A stretch of 64,000 nucleotides of DNA from the NCBI GenBank assembly GCA_050251195.1, contig JBFWNG010000015.1, positions 1 to 64,000 on the forward strand. The letters are read 5' to 3'. How positions within the stretch are numbered: position 1 is the first letter of the stretch; each line of letters opens with the position of its first letter. The position numbers were made by a program, and so were the translations under genes. This stretch comes from JBFWNG01 sp050251195. GTDB lineage: Bacteria; Bdellovibrionota_B; Oligoflexia; Oligoflexales; Oligoflexaceae. The notes under the pieces were generated by a model. That model searched no databases and was not told where the DNA came from. It saw only the letters and a list, made by a program, of their open reading frames with translations. Of this stretch, positions 15,742 through 24,850 are shown piece after piece.

Positions 15742-16743
15742 TTATTCTTCCTCCCCGCTTCCCGTTTCTGCAGGAGCTGTGCTGGTTCCATTCGCTGGTG
15801 CAGTCGTTGTGTTACCGGTCGTAGGTGCAGGCGCAGTGTTACCGGTCGCAGGTGCAGGCGCTGTATTACCTGCGTTAGCATTGCCACTTGGTAAGGCTGG
15901 CGAATTGGCGCTCTTTCCGTATGTCCCGGACGCTGCTGTGCCGTTACCATTCGTGGCCGTCCATGTTGGTGGATTAGTAGCGCCAGCAAACTGCAGTGTT
16001 CCCTTCCAGTTGTTCATTTGGAAGTCCGCCGTGCCCGAAGAAAAGTACATGTCAGTTGGGGAAGATCGTGTGGCGTTCACATGGAGAACATAATGCTCAT
16101 TGGTCAGAGATGTGCCACCCATTCCATACGTTTTATTTCCTTTGGAGTGTTGTTTGTCGCACTTCCTCATAGTTGGAGAGAAGGTGCAGGTTTTTTGACT
16201 GTCATTATTGGCAGTGATCCTTGTATCCTCTGGAGCATTGGCTATGGTGTAGTTCCAATTTGTTGTGGATGTTAGAGTGGAGCCTTCGCCACAAGCGTTG
16301 TAGGCATCGAAGGGAATATCTTTTAACTCCTTGCCGTTGTGTTGGGAGAGATCGCCCCCGACGCAGGTTACCTTTAGGTCAAAGTTAAGGGTGTAGGTAT
16401 GGGTTGTTTGATCTGGATCTGTACAAGTATAGGAAGGCATGTTTTGGGTTACAGATAAATTCCCACCTTGAGCGACCGCCCCGATCTTTTGTTGTGTTTT
16501 AGTATATGCTTGCAAACAATTATCTTGAGAGGCCTCTTGGAGGCCGAATTCGGATGCTGTGGTCGATGCCAACCCCATAGTTATAGGAAGGCCGGAGAAA
16601 AAAAGTGCTTCGTCCGATATAGCATCAGCGAGCTGGACTTTGGAGATAGGTATCACATTCGCTCCATCGCTCGATTTCGTCTCGGATGAGTCTATTTGGT
16701 TGCAGGCGCCAATGATAAACATGCAGGCAAAAACCCGTACCAT
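15742..16743 (-). CDS. Lipoprotein, first of a tandem paralogue pair
   Basis: A 333-residue lipoprotein (lipobox IGAC; AAAAGGA site upstream of ATG 16743). It has exactly the same length as the following gene and the same order of motifs: NCLQAYTKTQ, YTCTDPDQTTHT, CVGGDLSQHNGKELKDIP, NACGEGS, TCTFSPTMRKC, HVNATR..DMYFSSG and WKGTLQFAGATNPPTWTATN. The tail contains a repeated APAPxTGNT element (about residues 285-320) and ends GSGEEE, which matches the acidic end of its paralogue. The pair arose by tandem duplication and then diverged. No known family was recognised. Confidence 0.9.
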   Translation of the reverse strand: MVRVFACMFIIGACNQIDSSETKSSDGANVIPISKVQLADAISDEALFFSGLPITMGLASTTASEFGLQEASQDNCLQAYTKTQQKIGAVAQGGNLSVTQNMPSYTCTDPDQTTHTYTLNFDLKVTCVGGDLSQHNGKELKDIPFDAYNACGEGSTLTSTTNWNYTIANAPEDTRITANNDSQKTCTFSPTMRKCDKQHSKGNKTYGMGGTSLTNEHYVLHVNATRSSPTDMYFSSGTADFQMNNWKGTLQFAGATNPPTWTATNGNGTAASGTYGKSANSPALPSGNANAGNTAPAPATGNTAPAPTTGNTTTAPANGTSTAPAETGSGEEE

Positions 16744-16923
16744 GCTGTTTCCTTTTGAAAATTATATTCTTCGTTATCGGTATTTCATAGGAACGCTATA
16801 GGCAAAACTGCACGAAAGGGGCAGCTATGGATTTATACAAAAAAATCACTTTTCTCTATCGTTAGGCTTACTTGGCATTAATGCCCCCGCGCATCCCCCT
16901 CTAGCTGCGGGATAGCGGAGCTC

Positions 16924-18495
16924 TTACCAACTTGTCACGGATCCGTTTTCATCGAACTCGATCACTGCCTCATCCCTGAACTCATGGAACGCGCCGTCGG
17001 TTCCACGAAGTTCTATTCGACCGCCTTCAGGATAGGTCATGAACTTGGCGTTTTTCACCTGACCATTGGGATAGAACGGCCCGCAGGCATCGTTTGACCG
17101 AAAACTTTTGCTATCGATGGTAATATTTTCCCAACGTCCGTCGATAGAGTCGACCCTCCCATCGTCAGCAAAGGAGATGCTTTTCATATTTTCGCAATCA
17201 TAGCGGCATGTGACATAATGCTCTTTTCCCGACAAGACAATCGATTTTACATTTCCGCTTTCATAATATTCTATGGAATTCAAATCAAGGTCAGCGCCGG
17301 GGATATACGCTAGTCCTTTGGCGCAGGCTTCCTCCGCCCAAGTTTCAGTGCTTATACCTTCTGGCTTTCCCCTCAGCAAAAAACTATACCCCAATTCATC
17401 CTTGCTGAGGGGAGCATTTTTCCAAATCGGCATTTGCTCAAACATTTCCTTATCGTGAACTAGACCGAATCTGTTCGATTCAATTTTTCTTAGCTTTCCA
17501 GATTTGTAAAAGGCAAGATTTGGGATTGTCTCTAGGTCTTTCGGATCCGTATCACTGAAGATTCCAAGCAAATGCTTCATTTTCGGATGCCATACCAACG
17601 ATCCGAAGACATCACGCACGTCATCACCAAGGTGAATCTTCATTGGAAAAAAAATGGGGGTTGCAGACGCTATGCTGCCGTCAGTATCTCTTTTAATCGA
17701 CGTGCCATCGATGGTCGTTCCGTCCATTTTAACAACTGGAGGAATACCCATCACGTCTCTAATGAATTCGAAATACTCCTTCTCACTCATCTTTTTGACC
17801 TGCTTAGAAGCTAGAAGTGCAACAAAATGCCGAACTTCGAGAGAGTTCTCATGTCCTAGTGGTCTAAATTCTCTATATATAATTTCGTGCAACGCAGTGG
17901 CCGCTTGGCTGTCTGAATTGAGACGATCCCAAAGTTCCTTCTTTATTCTATAATGCACACCAGTAGTCACCTGCATTTGATACGCCAACTGATCAATCCA
18001 ACATCGTACCTCTCCTGGAGGAAGATTATTGGGGTCTTCGCCCGGTCCGAGAACTTTCGCCGGCAATCCCGCCGGCGAACCTGAATCAGGCACATCGATC
18101 GAAAGATTTTCCTCAAGCTTCATTTCGCCGCCATCGACGAATTTCAGGAGCCAATCTCGATATCGATCATAGCGCTCTTGATCGAATTCCTTTATTTGGC
18201 TAATTGCATTGAGCGCTTTAGCAAGATACTCTGGCTCGCCCGAGGACACCTGTTCGAAATTCCAAGGCGGCAGATGGTACAGAGCTAGAGATTCATATAA
18301 GTCAAGAAGCACGATATCCTTTCCACCCATGGAATCGAATGGCTTCGTACAGCGAACTACATCGCCACCTTGCCCAACATCAACTCCCAATAGCTCGGAT
18401 CCGCCGCTGGCTAATGTTTTGCACGAGGTAGTAATTACTTGAGCAATAACAAGGCTGATTATTTTGAAGAAATTTTTATGTCTGAACTTTTTCAT
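16924..18495 (-). CDS. Lipoprotein with MORN-like C-terminal repeats, coupled to a TIGR02147-type regulator
   Basis: A predicted 523-residue lipoprotein (signal peptide, lipobox TTSC at residues about 22-25). The first 250 residues are largely helical and contain VDGGEMKLEENLS and CWIDQLAYQMQV; similar segments occur in other uncharacterised Bdellovibrionota proteins. The second half has short repeats of the YYESGNVKSI and FYPNGQVKNAKF type, which resemble the MORN_2/toxin-antitoxin-like YPNGxV repeat. Its ATG overlaps the stop of the upstream regulator as TAATG, so the two are translationally coupled. A role in the envelope controlled by that regulator is plausible but unproven. Confidence 0.85.
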   Translation of the reverse strand: MKKFRHKNFFKIISLVIAQVITTSCKTLASGGSELLGVDVGQGGDVVRCTKPFDSMGGKDIVLLDLYESLALYHLPPWNFEQVSSGEPEYLAKALNAISQIKEFDQERYDRYRDWLLKFVDGGEMKLEENLSIDVPDSGSPAGLPAKVLGPGEDPNNLPPGEVRCWIDQLAYQMQVTTGVHYRIKKELWDRLNSDSQAATALHEIIYREFRPLGHENSLEVRHFVALLASKQVKKMSEKEYFEFIRDVMGIPPVVKMDGTTIDGTSIKRDTDGSIASATPIFFPMKIHLGDDVRDVFGSLVWHPKMKHLLGIFSDTDPKDLETIPNLAFYKSGKLRKIESNRFGLVHDKEMFEQMPIWKNAPLSKDELGYSFLLRGKPEGISTETWAEEACAKGLAYIPGADLDLNSIEYYESGNVKSIVLSGKEHYVTCRYDCENMKSISFADDGRVDSIDGRWENITIDSKSFRSNDACGPFYPNGQVKNAKFMTYPEGGRIELRGTDGAFHEFRDEAVIEFDENGSVTSW

Positions 18496-19289
18496 TATGT
18501 TTCCTTTTGGTCTAATCTAACTAAGCAAACAGTCAGGTGATAAACGCCTTCCCTTTTTTTGCCTGATTCAAGCATTGCTACCATATCCTTTCTAAACTCA
18601 GCGATTTTTTTTCTACCTGAAGGCAACTTGTCTAAGTTCACTGCCATTGTGGTACCTGTGACCATTCGTTCCTCATGGTTCTCTTCCTCATCTAACATCT
18701 TTATAGCTCGCTGCAACATCCCTTTATGGAAAGACCTCAAAGCCAAAGACGGTATGTCCTTAAATTCAATATTCGGATTGGCTGTCACCATCGGGAAATT
18801 ACCCCGCTTTTCAAGAAAGCCTAAACGAAAGAGTCTGTCTATCGCTAACTCCGTGGTAATAAGATCCAATCCTAACTTCTTCGCAATCCATTTTGGATCT
18901 GGTTTGAATGTATTAACCTTTGTTAGTTCCAGTATTCCAAAATGGAACCATTTGGCAAAAAAGTCATACAGATCTGGAGGGATTGCCGTGAAATGGAGTT
19001 CGTCTGGCATCTCCGCAATCTTAGCTTTTAGTTCTTCTCGCTTTGCGAGATCTTCCTCGTTGTCCAACTTTACAAGGTATATGAATTTTAGAGTCTTCTT
19101 TTCGCTCCAACGCAGTTTTTCAGCGATGGACATTCCCGCGTCTATACTCAATTTCCTCTGGTTGCGAAGAAGTCTGGTTAGGAAAGAAGGAGAAACACCA
19201 ATATCCCGTGAGAACGCAGTCAAAGAATACGATTTGTTCTTCGCGGCGCGAGCAGCGATCTCTTCCTCAATAAGGATTCGAAAGTCCAT
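18495..19289 (-). CDS. TIGR02147/DUF4423 family regulator (1)
   Basis: A 264-residue cytoplasmic protein of the TIGR02147 type. Residues about 1-55 form a helix-turn-helix (YSLTAFSRDIGVSPSFLTRLLRNQRKL) of the Cro/XRE sort, split here only as a motif description; residues about 95-260 are the DUF4423 region, with a second winged-helix (AKKLGLDLITTELAIDRLFRLG, described by position) and the signature SLALRSFHKGML. Members are presumed DNA-binding regulators in Bdellovibrionota and Fibrobacteres. It is the first gene of a two-gene unit with the lipoprotein at 16924, with TAATG overlap. Two more members lie at 23805 and 40112. Confidence 0.88.
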   Translation of the reverse strand: MDFRILIEEEIAARAAKNKSYSLTAFSRDIGVSPSFLTRLLRNQRKLSIDAGMSIAEKLRWSEKKTLKFIYLVKLDNEEDLAKREELKAKIAEMPDELHFTAIPPDLYDFFAKWFHFGILELTKVNTFKPDPKWIAKKLGLDLITTELAIDRLFRLGFLEKRGNFPMVTANPNIEFKDIPSLALRSFHKGMLQRAIKMLDEEENHEERMVTGTTMAVNLDKLPSGRKKIAEFRKDMVAMLESGKKREGVYHLTVCLVRLDQKET

Positions 19290-19647
19290 AGATCATTCTT
19301 TTTGGGAATACCAAAATATTGTATCAAGAAAGGCGTAAGAAATTCAACAATATAGGCCATGACTCCGCTGGAACTGCCTCGTTACCCTGTCGCTAAGGAA
19401 TGGAACACTGTCAAAAGCTTAGATAGGCGTTTTAACGAGCCAGGCGTCATCGTCGTCACACTGCAGGTCTGTGGCTTTGAATATTCGACCCCGTAAGTGG
19501 CCAAGAGGCTTCCACTTTTGCCACGTGGCAACGACTTCTCGGAGCCGTGCCAGAAAACGGCATTGGCGACAGCAAAACTTGCTACACTGAGTGCGCGCAG
19601 AACAAGCGCAAGGTTGAAGTCAAAATTCAAATAGAAAGGAAAACAAA
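19290..19647. other. Divergent intergenic region with palindrome
   Basis: This 358-base gap separates the divergent regulator (minus) and lipoprotein (plus). It holds a perfect 14-base palindrome at 19518-19531. I see no gene with a ribosome binding site; a minus-strand frame at 19382-19699 overlaps the next gene's signal peptide and looks spurious. Confidence 0.5.
19518..19531. promoter_or_regulatory. Perfect 14-bp palindrome TTGCCACGTGGCAA
   Basis: The palindrome lies 117 bases before the lipoprotein start at 19648, in a divergent promoter region. It has the size and symmetry of a dimeric regulator's operator. The regulator is unknown; the TIGR02147-type protein encoded on the other side is one candidate. 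Confidence 0.4.
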
Positions 19648-20541
19648 ATGATGATTTCAAGAAGAAAACAATTAGCGTCTGTGTCTTTGTTGTTGGCAAT
19701 GGTGGCGTGCGGAGAAGGAAAGAAACAAAACAGCTTCACGCAATCTGTTTCCGATGTTGAAAGCATGGAGCAACGAAGTGACGGCCGTTATGATGTAACA
19801 TGCAGCGCAGGCTATTATGAAGTAGTCACTGCGGAAGAAGTACAAATGAATCAGGTTTGTCCAAGTCGTCCAGCAGAACCTACTTCCGGAAGCTACATTG
19901 CAAGAGGCGAGGATAGACAGCTTGAGATTTCGCACGATGTTTCAAACACGTTCGGCAAAGGTCTGTGGGAAGGTTATATGTCGTTCACATTAGAGACAGG
20001 AACTAGCTCTTATACAGAGATTAGAGATGCATTGGGTGGTGTTTGGAAACCCAGTAGAGATAAAAAAATCGTATTCAGTCGTTTGGACTTGCCCGTTGTA
20101 ATCGATGTGGACGGCTTTGCGCCGAGCGGTACATATGGTCATGTGAAGATATCAAACATCACATACGAGATTACAAAGGTAAATCCAATAACAGGGAATG
20201 AATTTCAGGGTCTAATGACAGGTCTGAACGGGTCGTCGCGACAGGTTGGTAGTATCGCCACTGACATTCCAGGGGTGAAGGTTTCTTTCCTAGCCAAACT
20301 TAGTTTGTTCGACAATTTTACCAATGGCACAAGCTGCGGTCGCGTGCGAATTAAAGATAGAGATCAGAAAGAGGTCTTCTTAGATTCAGAACATTCAGTC
20401 CTGAATATTGATAGCATGATCGCACCATTGAGCATTTCTGCCTACCCCACATGTGAATCTACACGACTCGCAAACCCAGAAAGTTCTGACCGCGATTTCC
20501 ACCTCACGATTCCGAAAATCCAAATAGGAGACCCGGTCTAA
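19648..20541 (+). CDS. Lipoprotein of unknown function
   Basis: A 297-residue lipoprotein with a good signal (RRKQLASVSLLLAMVAC) and an AAAGGAAAAC ribosome site. The mature part begins with a Ser/Asp linker, then a cysteine-containing stretch (YDVTCSAGYYEVV, NQVCPSRP), then a long beta-rich region. The pattern VTCSAGYYEVV is reminiscent of small disulfide-linked modules, but no family was recognised. Two hairpin terminators follow, so it is transcribed alone. It is divergent from the regulator at 18495. Confidence 0.85.
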   Translation: MMISRRKQLASVSLLLAMVACGEGKKQNSFTQSVSDVESMEQRSDGRYDVTCSAGYYEVVTAEEVQMNQVCPSRPAEPTSGSYIARGEDRQLEISHDVSNTFGKGLWEGYMSFTLETGTSSYTEIRDALGGVWKPSRDKKIVFSRLDLPVVIDVDGFAPSGTYGHVKISNITYEITKVNPITGNEFQGLMTGLNGSSRQVGSIATDIPGVKVSFLAKLSLFDNFTNGTSCGRVRIKDRDQKEVFLDSEHSVLNIDSMIAPLSISAYPTCESTRLANPESSDRDFHLTIPKIQIGDPV

Positions 20542-20564
20542 GTAACGTTTTGCTGCTCGATAAG

Positions 20565-20595
20565 GAAAGCGCAACTTAGGAAGCGCTTTCTTTAG
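20565..20595 (+). terminator. Rho-independent terminator
   Basis: GAAAGCGC pairs with GCGCTTTC at 20583-20590 and is followed by TTTA. It ends the lipoprotein gene at 19648-20541. Confidence 0.7.
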
Positions 20596-20596
20596 T

Positions 20597-20637
20597 ATAA
20601 ACAGACGCCTCGGGCAGATCCCGAGGCGTCTGTTTAT
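20597..20637. terminator. Strong symmetrical hairpin, probable bidirectional terminator
   Basis: An 18-base perfect stem with a five-base loop (cagat), bounded by AT-rich ends. It lies between convergent genes and directly after another terminator. Confidence 0.85.
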
Positions 20638-20788
20638 CAACTTCTGCGCGAGCTGAGTCTTTACCTGGTTGAGCAGCATTCTGCGTTAGACCATAGGTAG
20701 TCACGAGACTGGAAATTCTTTGAATGAGGTCTGATTTCGTCTACCAAAGACTATTTTCAGTCATCCAACCGAAAAATAGTCATCAACA

Positions 20789-21541
20789 TCAGTTTTCAAG
20801 AAAGCCAGCCGTCTCCCAGTCCTGCAATTTTTTCACGAGAGCTTCTTTGTCAATTGACCGGCTAGCGCTTTTCGGCGGCATTTTCCCGTCTTCGATCTCG
20901 CCTAAAACTTTTTCAAATCTGCTTTTCGTATCGGCATAGTCGACTTCGTATTCTTTGGCTTCCTTGCCGCCAGAACCGTGGCAATCTCCGCCCCCGCACC
21001 CACTATCGAGGTCAGAGCGAAGGCTGGCAGTGAAGCTGACTGTGCCGGTATTTTGATTGTTGTTGTTGATGTCGCCATTGTTTTGGGAATTGGTGTTGGT
21101 ATTATATCCCGTGTTGTTTGTGTTGTTGGTTTGCTGAGTCCCGATTTGAGTTTGAAGAAAGCCCCCATCGCGCCATTTTTTAAGATCAGCAATTTGGGTC
21201 GCGCTAAGTGCCACTTTGTCGGTAGCTGTTACAGGAGGCATTCTCTTGGTGAGACCGTCAACTGTTCCTAGCATCTTGTCAAAATTGCTTTTGACGCCGT
21301 CATAGGACGTCTGAAGACCAGATTTTAATTCCGTCGAGCTGTGACACGCCGCGCCTTCGCACGAAGCGACAAACATGGACTTGATGTTCGGATCCCAAGC
21401 CACCGCCACATTGCTCGTTTGATTTGCCCCTTGCGGATTTGGGGTCCTGTAGCGCTCCGTGCTCGCTTCCTCTTTGCATTTTATGGACAGCGCAGAGACA
21501 CCTAAAACTAGACTTAAAGACAGAATCTTGGTGTTTAACAT
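20789..21541 (-). CDS. Exported protein with two cytochrome-c-like domains (CX4CH)
   Basis: A 250-residue exported protein. The signal peptide ends near LSIKC, a poor lipobox, so the anchoring is uncertain. It contains two copies of a cytochrome-c-like module: residues 61-67 (CEGAACH) with a later MPP at 101-103, and residues 182-188 (CGGGDCH) with MPP at 221-223. The downstream pattern LSATQIADLKKWRDGG is typical of c-type cytochromes. The cysteines are spaced CX4CH instead of CXXCH, which is rare. The modules are joined by an Asn/Thr/Gly-rich linker (about 135-168). A periplasmic electron-transfer role is inferred; haem attachment depends on a maturation system that accepts CX4CH. Confidence 0.85.
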   Translation of the reverse strand: MLNTKILSLSLVLGVSALSIKCKEEASTERYRTPNPQGANQTSNVAVAWDPNIKSMFVASCEGAACHSSTELKSGLQTSYDGVKSNFDKMLGTVDGLTKRMPPVTATDKVALSATQIADLKKWRDGGFLQTQIGTQQTNNTNNTGYNTNTNSQNNGDINNNNQNTGTVSFTASLRSDLDSGCGGGDCHGSGGKEAKEYEVDYADTKSRFEKVLGEIEDGKMPPKSASRSIDKEALVKKLQDWETAGFLEN

Positions 21542-21726
21542 TTTATTCCTTTTTTACAGGTGCTTACGGCAAGAGCGGTCAGTGCGACCTCAACGTCACT
21601 AACGCGCACTCTTCGGCAAAAACAGGATTTCCTTTAGCGAAATATGCTCTTTTTAAAGATTCTATCAAGAAACCGCGCGGTGGGAAAGTAAGGCGGACGC
21701 CATCTGCATCCCTCTCGATCGAATGT

Positions 21727-22905
21727 TCAAAGACCGAGATGGTTTTCCACAGCTTGTGCTGCGGCTCGAACACCTCCAGAAGCCGTGATAGCTTCTTGCA
21801 CGACCCGAACCCGGCTCTTGGCATTTGAACTATTTGCCACATCTTCTACAGCCTGTCGGAGCAGACTCGCTTCTAGCTCTCTTCCATCGAGTGAAATTCC
21901 TACGCCCATTTCTTCAATCCGTCTCGCGGTAATAGCCTGCTCAAACATTTGCGGGAGAGCCACTAATGGAACGCCAAATCCTAGACCCTCCATGGTGCTA
22001 TTCATGCCGCCGTGGGTCACAAACACGCTTGCATGCTGAAGCACTTCCAACTGGGGAACGTGCGGCCGTACCGTGAAATTTGTGGGGAATTTCCCTAATG
22101 CCGTTATGTCCACCCTTGTTCCTACGGCCATCACAATATTCCAAGACGTATTTTCAAACGCTTTGAAACATTCTCGATAAAATTCGGGATTATCGTTAAA
22201 TGCGGTTCCTAAGGAGATAAGAAGTAAATGATCGCCCGATAGTATTTCTTGAGGGAACTCAACGTCAGCAGCACGCGTACCCAAACACGGACCCACAAAG
22301 ATGAAACGACTATCAAAGGAGTCAACTTCGGGTTGCCAAATGCGAGGCATGAACACAATATTCAGAGCTTCGGGATGTGCAAAGATTGTCTCAAAAGGAA
22401 AGGGCCGGACACCGTACTTGTCAACAATTTCGGTCATCAATGCATCGAAATCGACGCGAGCGGTTTCTGGAAGATCTCCGAGTTGTGAAATCATGTTAAA
22501 AGTCTCACTCGCGGCATAACTCGTGAAAAGGCTGACGGACGGTATCTGACAAGCCTCCGTTATAACCCTACCGGCAATACACATGTTATCGTAGAGGAGC
22601 AAATCTGGCGGGTTTGAGACAAATTGAGCAACAACCTGGTCAAGCAGATAAATGGCTTCGCCCAACATTCTTCGCGGGATTAGTTCCAACATTGTCGCTT
22701 TGTCGAATTTCTTTGGACGCTCAGTTTTTGCGAGAAGACTATCAACCGCCTGGAATGAAACTCCAGCCGCTTCGACGGCGTGGCGGAATTCCTCCGTTAC
22801 GAAATAGGTAACCTCGTGCCCCCTTGCCTGAAGTTCTTCGGCTAAAGCTAAAGTGGGATTAACGTGCCCATGAGCTCCGAAGCCCAAAACAAAGATTTTT
22901 GCCAT
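21727..22905 (-). CDS. MGT-type UDP-glycosyltransferase (GT1 family)
   Basis: A 392-residue glycosyltransferase of the macrolide-glycosyltransferase/UGT type. The start MAKIFVLG at 22905 follows a GGAGG site five bases upstream; a longer frame begins at 22959. The N-terminal Rossmann-like acceptor domain begins FVLGFGAHGHVNPTLALAEEL, with the usual GHVNP histidine near residue 12, the likely catalytic base. The C-terminal donor domain has HVPQLEVLQHASVFVTHGG and GVPLVALPQMFEQ, the nucleotide-sugar signature. Family members transfer sugars to macrolides, flavonoids, lipids or other hydrophobic acceptors. The neighbours give no acceptor. It could be for self-protection or lipid decoration. Confidence 0.92.
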   Translation of the reverse strand: MAKIFVLGFGAHGHVNPTLALAEELQARGHEVTYFVTEEFRHAVEAAGVSFQAVDSLLAKTERPKKFDKATMLELIPRRMLGEAIYLLDQVVAQFVSNPPDLLLYDNMCIAGRVITEACQIPSVSLFTSYAASETFNMISQLGDLPETARVDFDALMTEIVDKYGVRPFPFETIFAHPEALNIVFMPRIWQPEVDSFDSRFIFVGPCLGTRAADVEFPQEILSGDHLLLISLGTAFNDNPEFYRECFKAFENTSWNIVMAVGTRVDITALGKFPTNFTVRPHVPQLEVLQHASVFVTHGGMNSTMEGLGFGVPLVALPQMFEQAITARRIEEMGVGISLDGRELEASLLRQAVEDVANSSNAKSRVRVVQEAITASGGVRAAAQAVENHLGL

Positions 22906-23009
22906 GTCCGCCTCCGTGAATCCCTGCATTTGTTGCAGGAGATTACGGTGATTTAACACGGCAGTGCAGCATCGAAAAGCCTATTTTCTCTTGCCTGCAA
23001 AAAACGGTT

Positions 23010-23684
23010 CTACTTTTCAGTAGCGTGGGAAAGGCATGCTTTGTACGCGTCCATTTCACCGATGGATTTACACTCGCTCCATGTTCCGTCCTTCTTCTTC
23101 ACCTTATATCCGTTTACCGGATCGCTTACCTGAGTCCCATTCCGACAGTAGTCCTTCAAGTCTGCTCGGGTCCCTCCGGGAAACATGGTTTTGAAAGCAT
23201 AGCCAGCGCATGGATTCCCATTGGGTTGGCCTTCGTAATGTCTTGTGAAGTGCACTTCTGCGCCAGCTTCAACTTCTTCTTGGTCGCCTGGGATAACAGG
23301 TTTTCCTTCTTCTGTCGCGTAGGTAAGGCAAGCTTCATAGGAGTCCATATTGTCCACCGGTTCACAAGGGCCCGACGTGCCGTCGCTCTTTTTTATTTGG
23401 TATCCTTGGATTTTGTCTTTGACGACTCGGGTTTTGTTTCGGCAAAAAGTTTCCAAGTCTTCCGCTGTTCCGCCAGGAAATTTTGTCTTGAAAAGGTAGG
23501 TATTGCATCCATTGTAGTTTCCTGGGCCTTCCGGGACTTTTCCGAACTGTACTTCAGGTCCTGCGGCGATTGTTGCTTCGGAGGCCGCCTCTGTGTTGTT
23601 CATCGTTTTGCTTCCGTCCGTCGATTTGCATCCAGCGATCGAAGCCATTCCAAACAGACTAACGGTAAGAAATATTTTTTTCAT
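23010..23684 (-). CDS. Lipoprotein with duplicated Cys-containing domain
   Basis: A 224-residue lipoprotein (lipobox IAGC, AAGGAG site before ATG 23684). It is two copies of an approximately 85-residue domain. In each copy the order is EVQFGK or EVHFTR, NxC with FKTKFPGG or FKTMFPGG, FCRNKT or YCRNGT, GYQIKK or GYKVKK, C, and MDSYEACLTYATE or MDAYKACLSHATE. Each copy has the same four cysteines, so two disulfides per domain are likely. No known family was recognised. It is followed on the same strand by the glycosyltransferase after 104 bases and preceded by the second TIGR02147-type regulator, an arrangement like the regulator-lipoprotein pair at 16924-19289. Confidence 0.88.
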   Translation of the reverse strand: MKKIFLTVSLFGMASIAGCKSTDGSKTMNNTEAASEATIAAGPEVQFGKVPEGPGNYNGCNTYLFKTKFPGGTAEDLETFCRNKTRVVKDKIQGYQIKKSDGTSGPCEPVDNMDSYEACLTYATEEGKPVIPGDQEEVEAGAEVHFTRHYEGQPNGNPCAGYAFKTMFPGGTRADLKDYCRNGTQVSDPVNGYKVKKKDGTWSECKSIGEMDAYKACLSHATEK

Positions 23685-23804
23685 GAGTGCTCCTTTTTGT
23701 TCTAGTTTACAGCACTTACTATAAAGTTCAAGGCGTCAGAAAAGAAGGTGGAACAGGGTTCGGATGATAGCAAGTGGGGGCATTTTTGCCTGCAAAGTAT
23801 CGCG

Positions 23805-24548
23805 TTATTTTTGGCGGACGGGGAAAAAGTGGATATTTAACCTAAACACGTCGTCGTACTGCTCAGGATCTCCTTCCATTAAGAAAGCAGCTAATTCGCG
23901 CCTAAAAGATCGGATACGGTCTTTGGCGATACTAAGCTTTTCTTTCGACATCACAAATGTCACACCCGAAAAATCCGCTTCAGGGGAACCAAGGTTTAGA
24001 AATTCAGATCCCATTTGATTGTATTCCTTCAAACACTTCCGCACCGCCTCTGGAGAAATCCCTGGTGTGGTGGAGGTATTTACTTGGTTGGACAATTCAA
24101 ATACGGAATTTTTCCGCTTCACAAACCCAAGTCGTTCGAGAGTTTGCAAGGTTTTTGCGACGGCAGCCTTAGAACAATTGATTTGTGCCGCTATGTCAGA
24201 GGCAGTGCTGACCGAGGGGAGTTCGAGAGCAGACAGAACCGCATGGAATCTCCAACTTGCCATTTGCCTTGTCTCTTCTTCACTTAATGGCGTCATCTCT
24301 ACTTGCTTTGTCGGAACGGTTTGATTGGGAAACAACAAAGATTGTTGTTCGCGAGAAGGAAGACCTAATTTGTTTAATATCTCCACAGAGGCTTTAAAGC
24401 CCAAAGTCCTTTTGCTTTTAAGAATTTTGCTTAAAGTAGCGGAGTCGAGTTCTAGATCCCGCGCAAAGGCTCTAAGGGAATACCTGCGGTTCTTCCGTTT
24501 TCTGTTCTCATAGGCTTCTTCTATAAACGTGAGAATTGCTGGGTTCAT
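23805..24548 (-). CDS. TIGR02147/DUF4423 family regulator (2)
   Basis: A 247-residue paralogue of the protein at 18495. It has the same N-terminal Cro-like helix-turn-helix (YSLRAFARDLELDSATLSKI, residues about 22-41), a linker with PLSEEE, a second winged helix around CSKAAVAKTLQTLERLG, and a C-terminal DUF4423-like region with PEAVRKCLKEY and a final HFFPV. The ATG follows GGAGACTAA. It precedes the duplicated-domain lipoprotein on the same strand and faces another duplicated-domain lipoprotein across a divergent gap, so either may be its target. Confidence 0.88.
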   Translation of the reverse strand: MNPAILTFIEEAYENRKRKNRRYSLRAFARDLELDSATLSKILKSKRTLGFKASVEILNKLGLPSREQQSLLFPNQTVPTKQVEMTPLSEEETRQMASWRFHAVLSALELPSVSTASDIAAQINCSKAAVAKTLQTLERLGFVKRKNSVFELSNQVNTSTTPGISPEAVRKCLKEYNQMGSEFLNLGSPEADFSGVTFVMSKEKLSIAKDRIRSFRRELAAFLMEGDPEQYDDVFRLNIHFFPVRQK

Positions 24549-24850
24549 TTAGTCTCCATGTTGACACCGGCCATTGTGCAAACAGCAAGGAGATCGTCAA
24601 CCTTTTCTATGAAAAGTGATTTTTTATTAATAAAATCTACCTGCTGATGACTTTTTGTAAACCAACATCACCGCCTCTGCCAAACAAGGTCTTGACGTCG
24701 TCCATTCTTTAGACATCAAGGGCATCTTATAACCTAACGATATTATGACATTATTGAGAACTGGCCCGTGGTCCAGCTTTTGCAGCTACCCGTTGTACAT
24801 CGTAAGCATCAACCTTTTAAAAGTCACTTTTTCGAATGAGGAGAGTCACC
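24549..24850. other. Divergent intergenic region
   Basis: A 302-base gap between regulator (2) and the lipoprotein at 24851. It is AT-rich in places (24625-24650) and must contain two promoters. I cannot place either with confidence. Confidence 0.45.

Noticed and set aside
15740..15989. N-terminal extension of the second paralogue (LHLRPVT repeats)
   Set aside because: It is the neighbour's Thr/Ala/Pro tail read in another frame; MLQQYIG at 15740 starts the signal peptide.
18559..19338. 259-codon plus-strand frame opposite regulator (1)
   Set aside because: The minus-strand frame has clear TIGR02147 features and couples to the next gene; the plus frame has none.
23025..23705. 226-codon plus-strand frame opposite the duplicated lipoprotein
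   Set aside because: The minus strand carries the signal peptide, lipobox, ribosome site and internal duplication.
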